Part shown: positions 24,925 through 34,069 of the stretch, one piece after another
How the letters are laid out: the number at the start of each line of letters is the position of its first letter
Position numbering within the stretch: the stretch's first letter is position 1
Assembly: GCA_937146645.1 (NCBI GenBank)
Contig: CAKZRQ010000030.1
Coordinates: 62,001-126,000, forward strand
DNA length: 64,000 nucleotides
Direction of reading: 5' to 3'
From: an uncultured Cyclobacteriaceae bacterium
GTDB lineage: Bacteria; Bacteroidota; Bacteroidia; Cytophagales; Cyclobacteriaceae
Notes under the pieces: model-generated
The model's database searches: none
Told to the model about the DNA's origin: nothing
The model's input: only the letters and a program-made list of their open reading frames with translations
Position numbers and translations under genes: made by a program

Positions 24925-27375
24925 ATGAAAATCTTAAAGTTCGGAGGATCCTCCGTAGCAAATACCGAAAACATCCAATTGGTTTTTGATATCATCAAAA
25001 GCAAAATCAAATCACATCAGATTTGTGTCGTCTTTTCTGCTTTTGGTGGTGTGACAGAAAGCCTACTCGAAATCGCAGAGCTAGCGAAGAAAGGGGATCA
25101 AACCTATAGGGTCATGCTTCAAAGTCTTGAAGAGAAGCATATGGGCTTGGTCAGAGAGCTCATCCCTGTTCACCAGCAATCTATGGTGATGACCTATGTT
25201 AAGGTGCGATTTAATGAACTCGAGGATCTTTTCCATGGGATTTTTCTAATCAAGGAAAGTTCTCCGAGAACCATGGATTACGTGGTGAGTTTTGGGGAAA
25301 GGCTTTCCACCTTCATTCTGGCCGAGTCCTTAAAGGGTCATGGATTGGATACGCAGTTTTTAGATGCCCGAGAAGTGATCAAAACAAACTCACGATTTGG
25401 CCAGGCCAAAGTTGACTTTGCTACCAGCAATAAGTTAATCCGAGAATTTTTCAATAATCATGAAGGTCTAAAAATTGTCACTGGCTTTGTGGCTTCCACT
25501 AAAAAGGGTGAAACTACTACTCTTGGACGATCAGGATCGGACTACACGGCATCCATTTTGGCGGCAGCTTTAGAAGCAGAAGAATTAGAAATCTGGACGG
25601 ATGTCTCGGGGGTTTTGACCTCAAATCCGAGCTTGGTTTACACAGCTTTTACCATTCCTCAGCTTAGCTATAATGAAGCCATGGAGCTTTCTCATTTTGG
25701 TGCCAAGGTGATTTTCCCTGCGACTATGCAGCCGGCGATGAGGAATAATATTCCGATTTACATCAAGAACACCTTTGAACCTGAGAAGACGGGGACCTTG
25801 ATTAATGGCGATGTGAATAAGCGAAGTCTGATTAAAGGCATCAGCTCCATCTCTAATATTTCTATGGTTACCGTTTCGGGTACTGGCTTGATTGAGGCCA
25901 TTGGTTCGGGGAGTCGAATCTTTAAAGCTTTGGCGGAAGCCAAAGTAAATATCCTTCTCATTTCACAGGCTTCATCTGAGCATAGCATTTGCCTTGCCAT
26001 CAAAACAGATGAAGCCGCTATCGCAAAGGAAGCCATCGAAGATGAGTATCACTATGAAATCAAGTCAGGAGACATGGAAGAGGTGAGACTTCAGCATGAT
26101 CTGGCCACGATCGCTGTGGTTGGTGAAAATATGAAACAAAATCCTGGAGCTTCAGGAAGAATGTTCCGTGCCTTAGGTCGAAATAATATTAATGTTGCTG
26201 CCATAGCACAAGGAAGTTCGGAGCTGAATATCTCAGCGGTAATTTCCCGCCAGGATTTACAAAAAGCTCTGAATGCACTTCATGAGGCATTTTTCCTATC
26301 AGAAAACAAGGTGCTCCACGTCTTTTTAATCGGAACAGGATTGATTGGGAAGGCGCTTTTAGGTATGATTCATAAGCGTCAGGAAAAGTTGAAGCAAAGC
26401 TCCGAGCTAGATATTCAGGTTCATGGTTTGGCAAACAGCCGGTATATGGCATTTCATGAGGATGGCTTTGATTTGAGCGATCCTTACGAATTAAGTGCGA
26501 GTGATGAAAAGATGGATCTTCAGAAGTTTATCAATCAGGTAGATGATATGAATTTCTCCAACTCGGTATTGGTGGATTGTACTGCATCTCAGGATGTAGC
26601 GGATGCTTATGCTGGGATTCTTGAGGCAAAAATTGCCATAGTCACTCCTAATAAGAAAGCTAATTCAAGTTCTCTGGATACCTATCTTGGACTTAAGAAA
26701 TTGGCTCGAAAGAGGGGAGTGAAATTCCTCTACGAAACCAATGTGGCGGCTGGTTTACCCGTGATTAGTACCCTTCAGGATTTGATGCTCAGTGGGGATA
26801 ATGTGATCAAAATTGAAGCTGTTTTGAGTGGATCCATGAATTACATTTTCTCAGAGCTTGAAAATGGAGCTCCTTTCTCTGAAGTGGTAAAGCAGGCGAA
26901 AGAAAAAGGCTTCACAGAACCAGACCCACGAGATGATTTGAGCGGGATGGATGTGGCACGAAAGATTTTGATTTTAGGTAGAGAGGCAGAACAGGATTTA
27001 GAATTTGATGCCATTGATGTTCAAAGTATGGTTCCTGAAGATTGTCGAGATGCTAAAACTGTGGACGAGTTCTTCGAAAAGTTGGAGGGGCACGACGAGC
27101 ACTTTGCAAAGCTTCTTCAAGAGGCCAAAGACAAAGGAGAAAAGCTTCGATTTATGGCAACACTTGAAAACGGAAAAGCTAAGGTAGGCCTTAATTCACT
27201 CCCAAATAGTCATCCCTTCAGCAGCCTAAAGGGAAGTGATAATATGATTTTGTTGACTACTGAAAGATATCATGACTTTCCAATGATTATTCGTGGCCCT
27301 GGAGCTGGAGCGGATGTGACAGCAGCAGGGGTTTTTGCTGATGTGATCCGAATTGGAAACTATACTCGGGAATAA
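24925..27375 (+). CDS. thrA: Bifunctional aspartokinase / homoserine dehydrogenase
   Basis: 816 residues, the full bifunctional length. The aspartokinase domain begins KFGGSSVANTENI and has FGERLSTFILAESL and TLGRSGSDYTASILAAAL. Two ACT regulatory modules follow (VTVSGTGLIEAIGSG and IAVVGENMKQNPGASGRMF, about residues 310-460). The homoserine dehydrogenase domain starts near residue 465 (HVFLIGTGLIGKALLGMI) and contains TPNKKANS and AGLPVISTLQDL. It catalyses the first and third steps from aspartate to threonine/methionine and is probably feedback-inhibited by threonine through the ACT modules. Its stop overlaps the thrB start (TAATG). A Thr-rich leader peptide precedes it. Confidence 0.97.
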   Translation: MKILKFGGSSVANTENIQLVFDIIKSKIKSHQICVVFSAFGGVTESLLEIAELAKKGDQTYRVMLQSLEEKHMGLVRELIPVHQQSMVMTYVKVRFNELEDLFHGIFLIKESSPRTMDYVVSFGERLSTFILAESLKGHGLDTQFLDAREVIKTNSRFGQAKVDFATSNKLIREFFNNHEGLKIVTGFVASTKKGETTTLGRSGSDYTASILAAALEAEELEIWTDVSGVLTSNPSLVYTAFTIPQLSYNEAMELSHFGAKVIFPATMQPAMRNNIPIYIKNTFEPEKTGTLINGDVNKRSLIKGISSISNISMVTVSGTGLIEAIGSGSRIFKALAEAKVNILLISQASSEHSICLAIKTDEAAIAKEAIEDEYHYEIKSGDMEEVRLQHDLATIAVVGENMKQNPGASGRMFRALGRNNINVAAIAQGSSELNISAVISRQDLQKALNALHEAFFLSENKVLHVFLIGTGLIGKALLGMIHKRQEKLKQSSELDIQVHGLANSRYMAFHEDGFDLSDPYELSASDEKMDLQKFINQVDDMNFSNSVLVDCTASQDVADAYAGILEAKIAIVTPNKKANSSSLDTYLGLKKLARKRGVKFLYETNVAAGLPVISTLQDLMLSGDNVIKIEAVLSGSMNYIFSELENGAPFSEVVKQAKEKGFTEPDPRDDLSGMDVARKILILGREAEQDLEFDAIDVQSMVPEDCRDAKTVDEFFEKLEGHDEHFAKLLQEAKDKGEKLRFMATLENGKAKVGLNSLPNSHPFSSLKGSDNMILLTTERYHDFPMIIRGPGAGADVTAAGVFADVIRIGNYTRE

Positions 27376-28304
27376 TGGAAAGAGTAAAGGCTTTTGCACC
27401 GGCTTCTGTAGCCAATGTTTCCTGCGGCTTCGACATCCTTGGTTTTGCTTTGGATTCTTTGGGTGACCATGTCATTCTCTCCAAGAATGATAGAAAGTCC
27501 CTCCGGGTGGCTTCCATATCCGGCGATGGTGGTCGACTTCCATTGGAGCCAGAGAAAAATACCTGTAGCATTGCGATAAAAGCTATGCTGGATCAGCTTG
27601 GTTCTGATCAAGGATTTGACATAGAACTGGAAAAAGGACTTCCACTTGGATCCGGGATGGGTTCGAGTGCTGCCAGTGCAGTTGCTGCCTTGGTAGCTGC
27701 CAACGACCTTTTGGATAAACCTTTTGAAAAGAAGGAGCTTCTTCCATTTGCTATGGAGGCTGAAAAAGCTGCATGTGGAACTGCCCATGCTGATAATGTG
27801 GCTCCGAGTTTATTGGGGGGATTTGTCCTCATCAGAGGCTATCAACCCTTGGACGTGATAAAGCTTTCAGTTCCTGAAAACTTAACCTGCACTCTTCTTC
27901 ATCCAAACTATCAGTTGAATACTTCGGATTCTAGAAGCGTCTTGAAGGATAGGATTCCTCTCAAAGATGCCATTACACAATCTGGAAATGTAGCCGGGCT
28001 GATCGCTGGCCTTTTCCAATCTGATTATGATTTGATTTCAAGGTCACTTGAGGATGTAATTGCTGAGCCATACCGAGCTAGCTTGCTACCGGGATTCGAT
28101 GATGTGAAAAAAGCTATGTTGGATTTAGGGGCTCTGGGACTTGGAATTTCAGGTTCTGGCCCTACGCTCTTCATTTTGTCAGAGGGGAAAGAAAAGCATG
28201 AACAATTCGTACAAAAGGCAAAGGAAACCTATGATGGGCTAGGACTTAGTCTCAAGGCATATTTCTCAAAAATTAATACTCAGGGCGGTTTCGTCATTTC
28301 ATAA
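27375..28304 (+). CDS. thrB: Homoserine kinase
   Basis: 309 residues of the GHMP kinase family. The first motif is FAPASVANVSCGFDILGFAL and the phosphate-binding loop is GLPLGSGMGSSAASAVAAL. The C-terminal motif is LGLGISGSGPTLFIL. It phosphorylates homoserine for threonine synthase. It is translationally coupled to thrA by one overlapping base and followed at once by thrC. Confidence 0.97.
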   Translation: MERVKAFAPASVANVSCGFDILGFALDSLGDHVILSKNDRKSLRVASISGDGGRLPLEPEKNTCSIAIKAMLDQLGSDQGFDIELEKGLPLGSGMGSSAASAVAALVAANDLLDKPFEKKELLPFAMEAEKAACGTAHADNVAPSLLGGFVLIRGYQPLDVIKLSVPENLTCTLLHPNYQLNTSDSRSVLKDRIPLKDAITQSGNVAGLIAGLFQSDYDLISRSLEDVIAEPYRASLLPGFDDVKKAMLDLGALGLGISGSGPTLFILSEGKEKHEQFVQKAKETYDGLGLSLKAYFSKINTQGGFVIS

Positions 28305-28313
28305 TTGCCAATA

Positions 28314-29609
28314 ATGAAGTTCTTCAGCACAAACGATAAAAATCATCAGGTTGGTCTCGCCGAAGCGGTAATCAAAGGATTGGCACCTGATCAAGGACTC
28401 TACTTTCCTGCCGAAATCCCGAAACTAAGTGAGGAATTCATTAGCTCATTGCAGGATAATAGTTTTAGGGAGATAGGATATGAGGTCGTTGGAGCCTTGT
28501 TTTCCGATGATTTATCTGAACTTCAGATTAAAGAGTTGGTAGATCATACTTTGGCTTTCGATGCTCCTTTGGTGAAGGTGGAGGAAGGTATTTATACTCA
28601 GGAGCTATTTCATGGCCCAACGTTGGCCTTTAAAGATTTTGGAGCAAGGTTTTGCTCAAAGCTTATGAGTATGCTTCTCCAAAATGCGGGTCAAAAAGTT
28701 CGGGTACTTGTGGCTACCTCCGGAGATACCGGAAGTGCTGTCGCAAATGGATTTTTGGGCGTGGATGGAGTAGAAGTCATTATTCTTTTCCCGAAAGGCA
28801 AGGTCAGCAAGCTGCAGGAACAGCAATTCACAACCTTGGGACAAAACATTAAATGCCTTGAAGTAGATGGGGTTTTTGATGATTGTCAGCGATTAGTTAA
28901 GCAGGCTTTTCTTGATAAGGAATTGAATGAGCAACTGATTTTGACATCCGCAAATTCCATAAATATTGCACGCTGGATACCACAGGCACTTTATTATTTC
29001 AGAGCCTATTCTTTATTAGAAGACCCTAGCAAAAAACTCGTTATTTCGGTTCCTAGCGGGAATTTCGGGAATCTTGCAGCCGGAATCCTAGCTATGAAAA
29101 TGGGTTTGCCGATAGAGCATTTTGTGGCTTCGACTAATTTAAACAAGGTAGTTCCTGAATATCTGAAAGGCGATGATTTTCTTCCAAAACCATCTGTTCA
29201 GACTATTTCAAATAGCATGGATGTCGGAAATCCAAGTAATTTCCCGAGACTACTGGCCTTATTCAACCAAGATGAAGGAGAATTGCGGGAATACGTAAGT
29301 GGGGCTTTTTATGATGATCAGCAAACCAGAGATGCTGTCAAAGAAATTCATGCACTTGGTTACCTTGCCGATCCTCATGGAGCGGTTGGCTACCTCGGGT
29401 TAAAAAAGTTTATGGCTGATCGCCCTGAATTTCAGGGGATATTTCTGGAAACAGCTCATCCCGGAAAATTCCGCGAGGTGGTGGAAGAGACGCTTGAAAT
29501 GTCTATTGAGCTCCCAGATCGCCTTGAGAAATTCTTAAAAGGAGAGAAAAAATCGGAACCGATGAATGCGGAATTCTCCGAATTCAAAGAATACCTTCAG
29601 CAACTGTAG
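28314..29609 (+). CDS. thrC: Threonine synthase
   Basis: 431 residues from the ATG at 28314. A TTG three codons earlier (28305) directly after the thrB stop is a less likely start. It is a PLP enzyme with ELFHGPTLAFKDFGARF (the Lys binds PLP), VLVATSGDTGSAVANGF (phosphate-binding region) and SVPSGNFGNLAAGI. It converts O-phosphohomoserine to threonine and completes the thrABC operon. The stop abuts the stop of the convergent polyprenyl synthase gene, and there is no terminator hairpin. Confidence 0.97.
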   Translation: MKFFSTNDKNHQVGLAEAVIKGLAPDQGLYFPAEIPKLSEEFISSLQDNSFREIGYEVVGALFSDDLSELQIKELVDHTLAFDAPLVKVEEGIYTQELFHGPTLAFKDFGARFCSKLMSMLLQNAGQKVRVLVATSGDTGSAVANGFLGVDGVEVIILFPKGKVSKLQEQQFTTLGQNIKCLEVDGVFDDCQRLVKQAFLDKELNEQLILTSANSINIARWIPQALYYFRAYSLLEDPSKKLVISVPSGNFGNLAAGILAMKMGLPIEHFVASTNLNKVVPEYLKGDDFLPKPSVQTISNSMDVGNPSNFPRLLALFNQDEGELREYVSGAFYDDQQTRDAVKEIHALGYLADPHGAVGYLGLKKFMADRPEFQGIFLETAHPGKFREVVEETLEMSIELPDRLEKFLKGEKKSEPMNAEFSEFKEYLQQL

Positions 29610-30584
29610 TTATTTCTTTCTTTCGATAGAGTAATTGACCAGGTCACCGAGAGACTGTTTGTAGTCACTCTCAGGAAAACCTTCCAATATAGTCATGGCT
29701 TCCTTGTAGTACTTATTCATCACAGTTTTGGCGTACTCCAAGCCTCCGCTTTTCTTAACGAATTCGATCACCTCATTTACTGATTTTTTGCTATTGCTCT
29801 TATTTCGGATGAGGAAGATGATTCTCTTTTTCTCGAACCAGTCCGCCTTCTGCAAAGCGAAAATCAAAGGTAGAGTCATCTTCTTTTCCTTGATATCAAT
29901 ACCTACAGGTTTGCCAATCTCATCCTCTCCATAATCGAAGAGATCATCTTTGATTTGGAAGGCCATACCAACTTTTTCCCCAAAGACCCTCATCTTTTCG
30001 ATAGTCTCTGGATCACTTTCAGTGCTTGAGGCTCCCATTGCACAGCAAGAGGCCATGAGGCTGGCTGTTTTCTGTCGGATGATATCGTAATAAATATCTT
30101 CCGTTATATCCAGTTTTCTGGCTTTGGCAATCTGCAATAGTTCACCCTCAGCCATTTCTTTCATGGCATTGGATACAATTCGAAGAAATTCAAAGTCATC
30201 ATGATCCACGCTCAAGAGAAGACCACGAGAAAGGAGAAAGTCTCCGACCAAGACAGCAATTTTATTCTTCCAAAGAGCATTGATACTGAAAAAACCTCGA
30301 CGATAATTGGCATCATCCACCACATCATCATGGACGAGAGAAGCGGTATGTAAAAGCTCGATCAAAGCTGCCCCACGATAGGTGGATTCATTTATTCCAC
30401 CGCAAACCCCGGAAGAAAGGAACACGAACATTGGCCGCATCTGCTTTCCCTTTCGCTTCACGATGTAATTCATGATGTGATCGAGAAGCTTCACTTTGCT
30501 CTTCATCAAGTCCTTGAACTTGAGCTCGAATTCGGCCATTTCGGCCTTGATCGGGGATTGTATTTGTTTTAGGTCCGCTTTCAT
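29610..30584 (-). CDS. Long-chain polyprenyl diphosphate synthase
   Basis: 324 residues of the trans-isoprenyl diphosphate synthase family. The first Asp-rich motif is SLVHDDVVDDANYRRG and the second is FQIKDDLFDYGEDEIGKPVG. Upstream of the first is KRKGKQMRPMFVFLSS, which binds isopentenyl diphosphate. It would make the all-trans side chain of menaquinone (octaprenyl or heptaprenyl type). Chain length cannot be told from the sequence alone. Menaquinone is the donor for NrfH in this same window. Confidence 0.93.
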   Translation of the reverse strand: MKADLKQIQSPIKAEMAEFELKFKDLMKSKVKLLDHIMNYIVKRKGKQMRPMFVFLSSGVCGGINESTYRGAALIELLHTASLVHDDVVDDANYRRGFFSINALWKNKIAVLVGDFLLSRGLLLSVDHDDFEFLRIVSNAMKEMAEGELLQIAKARKLDITEDIYYDIIRQKTASLMASCCAMGASSTESDPETIEKMRVFGEKVGMAFQIKDDLFDYGEDEIGKPVGIDIKEKKMTLPLIFALQKADWFEKKRIIFLIRNKSNSKKSVNEVIEFVKKSGGLEYAKTVMNKYYKEAMTILEGFPESDYKQSLGDLVNYSIERKK

Positions 30585-30740
30585 TAAGCTTTTGGTGCTG
30601 TAAAAATACTAGCCTTTCTTGTCTCTCCAAGCGAAAAGACTACTTCGCACTGAAAACGGTAAGAGTCGATTACAGTTTTCCAAAAAATAGTATTTTGTAT
30701 GATCAGCCTTTTTTGGTAAACCAAAAAACCCAAACGCACT

Positions 30741-31226
30741 ATGAAAAACCGATCAATTGAACTTAAGTGGGCCATCATTTTTGTCCTGGTTTCCCTGGCC
30801 TGGATGGTCATGGAAAAAGCTTTAGGATGGCATGACGAACACATCGCTGATCATCCCACCTATACGAATTTCTTCGCCTTCGTAGCCATTGCGATTTATG
30901 TCTTTGCGCTTCAGGATAAAAAGAAGAATTTCTATCAGGGTCAGATGACCTTTAAACAGGGATTTATGAGTGGTGTGGTGATATCTTTGATCGTCGGTCT
31001 TTTGACTCCGTTATCTCAGTACATCACTTCTACCATCATTACCCCCGATTACTTCACGAATGCCATAAACTACTCCGTAGAGTCTGGGAATGTCACCCAA
31101 CAGGAAGCTGAGGATTACTTTAATCTCCAGACTTACATTATCCAGGCTACCATATTTGCTCCGATCGTAGGAATTATCACTTCAGCGATCGTAGCCTTTT
31201 TTGTCAAATCTAAAAAGGAATCTTAG
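30741..31226 (+). CDS. DUF4199 integral membrane protein
   Basis: 161 residues with four hydrophobic helices (about 10-25, 40-56, 75-95 and 134-155). The pattern MKNRSIELKWAIIFVLVSLAWM, then FYQGQMTFKQGFMSGVVISL, matches the Bacteroidota family DUF4199, whose role is unknown. The intergenic 156 bases before it hold no exact -7 element. It ends 75 bases before the acyltransferase start and may be a separate unit. Confidence 0.85.
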   Translation: MKNRSIELKWAIIFVLVSLAWMVMEKALGWHDEHIADHPTYTNFFAFVAIAIYVFALQDKKKNFYQGQMTFKQGFMSGVVISLIVGLLTPLSQYITSTIITPDYFTNAINYSVESGNVTQQEAEDYFNLQTYIIQATIFAPIVGIITSAIVAFFVKSKKES

Positions 31227-31269
31227 AGAGGGATTAGAACCTAGATGAATCCCAAGACCTGATTTTGGT

Positions 31270-31277
31270 TATCTTTG
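31270..31277 (+). promoter_or_regulatory. Promoter -7 element for acyltransferase-gpsA unit
   Basis: TATCTTTG is an exact TAnnTTTG match 23 bases before the chosen TTG start. No TTG is present at the usual -33 distance. It overlaps the longer reading frame that begins at 31265 and so argues against that start. Confidence 0.5.
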
Positions 31278-31300
31278 TCGCTCCACGGAATTCTATTCAT

Positions 31301-33001
31301 TTGGAAGAAAAATATCTAAAGCGAAAGTACGATCCCATCCTTCCAAAGAAGGCAGAATGGCCTGTTGTTAAACTGGCTAGAGAGCGGAAAGAATTCGTCA
31401 TCAAAGTTTCTAAGGAATCTGAAAATCGAGTCCTGGGACTTACAGGGAATGATCCTGAAATCCTCAAGGAAGAATTAGAGACTACTCTTTATCGGGAAAA
31501 GCTCAGAATTAAAAAAAATCCTTGGGCTGTAGATCCGGACGATGAAGCAGACTTTTGGGGCGATGTCAAAAAGGATTTACTCACACTGAGTACAGGACCG
31601 AAGCTTTCTGACAAGAGAAAATTCAAAGAGTACAATAAAATTCTCTACAGAATTACCAATCGGTATGCGGAGGAGATAGCCAGTAATTTCAAGACCACTT
31701 ATTACAAGTTCACCCGAAGTGTGGTCACCTATGGTTTTTCCCGACTTCTGAATGCTGCTAGAGTTAAAGGTTTTCGATCCGTTTTTTCAAATCAGTATAC
31801 CCTGCAGGACAAAATTCAGATTACAGGTGAGACAGATCAGTTAAGAGATCTCGCTACCAAAGGGACCATTGTCATGGTGCCTACTCATTTTAGTAATCTG
31901 GACAGTATTCTGATCGGTTGGATTATCTCGGTTCTAGGGTTGCCACCATTTATTTATGGAGCCGGATTAAATCTGTTCAATATCTCTATTTTCGCCTATT
32001 TCATGAATGCCCTCGGTGCTTATAAAGTGGATCGGCGAAAGAAAAATCTGCTTTACCTGGAGACTCTAAAAACTTACTCGAAGGAGGCCATTCAGTTCGG
32101 TTGTCATAGTTTGTTTTTTCCGGGAGGAACAAGATCCAGAAGTGGGAATATCGAGAAAAAGCTCAAACTCGGATTGCTCAGCACGGCTATTGAGGCGCAA
32201 AGAGCAAATTATCAGGAAGGGAAGTTGGATGTTGCTGGGAAGGTCTTTGTAGTGCCTGTGACGATTAATTATCACTTTGTGCTGGAAGCACCAAGTCTTA
32301 TCAGAGATTACCTTAGCATCACCGGACAAGAGCGATACTACAAGGAAAATGATGAATTTTCTACGTCGTATAAAATTTCGAAGTTTCTGGTCAAGTTCTT
32401 TACCAAAGGATCCGATATCTCAGTCTCAATCGGTAAAGCCATGGATGTCCTTGGGAACTTTGTAGATGAAGACGGCAACAGCATCGATAAGAATGGCCGT
32501 GTAATTAATACTCAGGACTACTTTATTTCGGAAGGGAAAATTTCCGAAGATTCGCAGAGGGAAGAAGAATACACCAATAGGCTAGGAGTGAGAATTGTGG
32601 AGGAATTCCACCGAATCAATAAGGTGTTTAGCTCTCACTTGGTGGCTTTCACTGCTTTCGAGCTGATTAAAAAGAAGAATGCGAAACTTGATCTTTTTGA
32701 TTTGATTCGACTACCGGAAGAAGAAATTCACATTCCGTATGAGGAGTTTAAAGAGGCATGTCAGATGGTATTAGATCAGATTTGGACCCTAAAGGAACAA
32801 GATCAGATCAATACTGCTCCGCATATGTCTCTCCCTATGGATGAGCTCATTGAGGATGGCTTGCAGAATGTAGGAATGTATCACGCGAAGCGGCCTTTGA
32901 TTAAAGATGCTGCTGGAGACCTGGTCACGGAAGACATGAGTTTACTCTATTTTTATCACAACAGATTAACTGGTTATGGACTCGACAAGCTCTTCAGATA
33001 A
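31301..33001 (+). CDS. Glycerol-3-phosphate/1-acyl-glycerol-3-phosphate acyltransferase (PlsB-like)
   Basis: 566 residues from a TTG start (LEEKYLKRKYDPIL). There is no ATG near the start, and a TTG 12 codons earlier (31265) overlaps a -7 element. The acyltransferase motifs are VPTHFSNLDSILIGW (HX4D catalytic) and LFFPGGTRSRSGNIEKKLKLG (substrate phosphate binding; the usual PEGT reads PGGT). Large N- and C-terminal extensions of PlsB type are present. It acylates glycerol-3-phosphate or lysophosphatidate at the membrane. The last 26 bases overlap gpsA, whose product makes its substrate. Confidence 0.85.
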   Translation: MEEKYLKRKYDPILPKKAEWPVVKLARERKEFVIKVSKESENRVLGLTGNDPEILKEELETTLYREKLRIKKNPWAVDPDDEADFWGDVKKDLLTLSTGPKLSDKRKFKEYNKILYRITNRYAEEIASNFKTTYYKFTRSVVTYGFSRLLNAARVKGFRSVFSNQYTLQDKIQITGETDQLRDLATKGTIVMVPTHFSNLDSILIGWIISVLGLPPFIYGAGLNLFNISIFAYFMNALGAYKVDRRKKNLLYLETLKTYSKEAIQFGCHSLFFPGGTRSRSGNIEKKLKLGLLSTAIEAQRANYQEGKLDVAGKVFVVPVTINYHFVLEAPSLIRDYLSITGQERYYKENDEFSTSYKISKFLVKFFTKGSDISVSIGKAMDVLGNFVDEDGNSIDKNGRVINTQDYFISEGKISEDSQREEEYTNRLGVRIVEEFHRINKVFSSHLVAFTAFELIKKKNAKLDLFDLIRLPEEEIHIPYEEFKEACQMVLDQIWTLKEQDQINTAPHMSLPMDELIEDGLQNVGMYHAKRPLIKDAAGDLVTEDMSLLYFYHNRLTGYGLDKLFR

Positions 33002-34040
33002 GACTCAGAAACCCATTGGCGTAGTAGGCGTGGGTAGCTTCGGGGCAGCCATAGCGATTATGCTGGCTGAAAAGGGAGATGTCCTGGTGTATGCCAGAAA
33101 TCAGGAAATAGTCGAGGAGATTAATTCTTCTCAGACCCTTTCGGGCAAAGCCATTCCGGCAAATATTAAAGCCACAACGAGTCCGGAAGAGGTTTGCAAG
33201 AATTGTGATCTACTGTTCTTTATGATCTCATCGTCGGGTTTTCAGGAAGTTACACGAACCTTTGCACCCTTTCTTTTTCCATACCATGTAATTATTCACG
33301 GCACCAAAGGACTTTGTCTTAATCTACCAGAAGGCAAGACTTTGGATCAAATGGAACGAATGAAACGTTCCCAGATCCTAACCATGAGCGAGCTGATCAT
33401 GGAAGAAACTGTAGTGGTACGGGTAGGTTGTCTTGCAGGACCTAACCTATCAAAGGAACTTCGTCAAGGTCAGCCAGCAGCCACTGTGGTAGCTAGTAAG
33501 TACAATGAGGTTATTCTCGAAGGGCAAAGGCTTTTGAGAAGTGAGAAATTTCAGGTCTATGGCAATTCAGATATTGTTGGAGTTGAGCTTAGTGGAGTTT
33601 TAAAGAACATTATTGCGATAGCAGCTGGTGCTTTGGCCGGTTTAGGCCTGGGAGAGAATGCAAAGGGATTATTGATTTCCAGGGGAATGGTTGAGATGAT
33701 TCATTTGGGCAATGAGTTGGGAGGAAGTATTAAATCAGTGATGGGCTTGGCTGGAGTAGGAGACCTTGTGGCTACGTGTAATTCTTCAAATTCCAGAAAC
33801 TACACGGTAGGCTATAGGCTCGCGAAGGGAGAAAAACTCAAGGACATCATAGCTGATATGGAAGAAGTGGCCGAGGGTATTAATACGGTTAGAATCATTA
33901 AGGCATTCCTTGAATCTACCGACTTGAGGGCTCCAATCACGGAAAATCTATACAAGGTGCTCTTTGAAGATTTACCCATTTCAGATGCACTCCAATTTCT
34001 GATGAAATACCCCTTCAGTGTGGATGTAGACTTTGTATAA
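32976..34040 (+). CDS. gpsA: NAD(P)H-dependent glycerol-3-phosphate dehydrogenase
   Basis: 354 residues. The Rossmann motif is GVVGVGSFGAAIAIMLAEKG. The active-site lysine lies in GVELSGVLKNIIAIAAGALAGLG, and MGLAGVGDLVATCNSSNSRN is also typical of the family. It reduces dihydroxyacetone phosphate to glycerol-3-phosphate for phospholipid synthesis. It overlaps the acyltransferase gene by 26 bases, so the two act in one pathway and one transcript. A bidirectional terminator follows directly. Confidence 0.96.
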   Translation: MDSTSSSDKTQKPIGVVGVGSFGAAIAIMLAEKGDVLVYARNQEIVEEINSSQTLSGKAIPANIKATTSPEEVCKNCDLLFFMISSSGFQEVTRTFAPFLFPYHVIIHGTKGLCLNLPEGKTLDQMERMKRSQILTMSELIMEETVVVRVGCLAGPNLSKELRQGQPAATVVASKYNEVILEGQRLLRSEKFQVYGNSDIVGVELSGVLKNIIAIAAGALAGLGLGENAKGLLISRGMVEMIHLGNELGGSIKSVMGLAGVGDLVATCNSSNSRNYTVGYRLAKGEKLKDIIADMEEVAEGINTVRIIKAFLESTDLRAPITENLYKVLFEDLPISDALQFLMKYPFSVDVDFV

Positions 34041-34041
34041 A

Positions 34042-34066
34042 AAAGGCTCCTTTTTGAGGAGCCTTT
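34042..34066. terminator. Bidirectional terminator between gpsA and GSDH gene
   Basis: Arms AAAGGCTCC (34042-34050) and GGAGCCTTT (34058-34066) with a seven-base loop. A T-run follows on the minus strand and a shorter one on the plus strand. Confidence 0.85.
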
Positions 34067-34069
34067 AGT

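Noticed and set aside
34042-34066. Attenuator or sRNA
   Set aside because: Sits exactly between convergent stops with T-runs both ways, so a shared terminator is enough.
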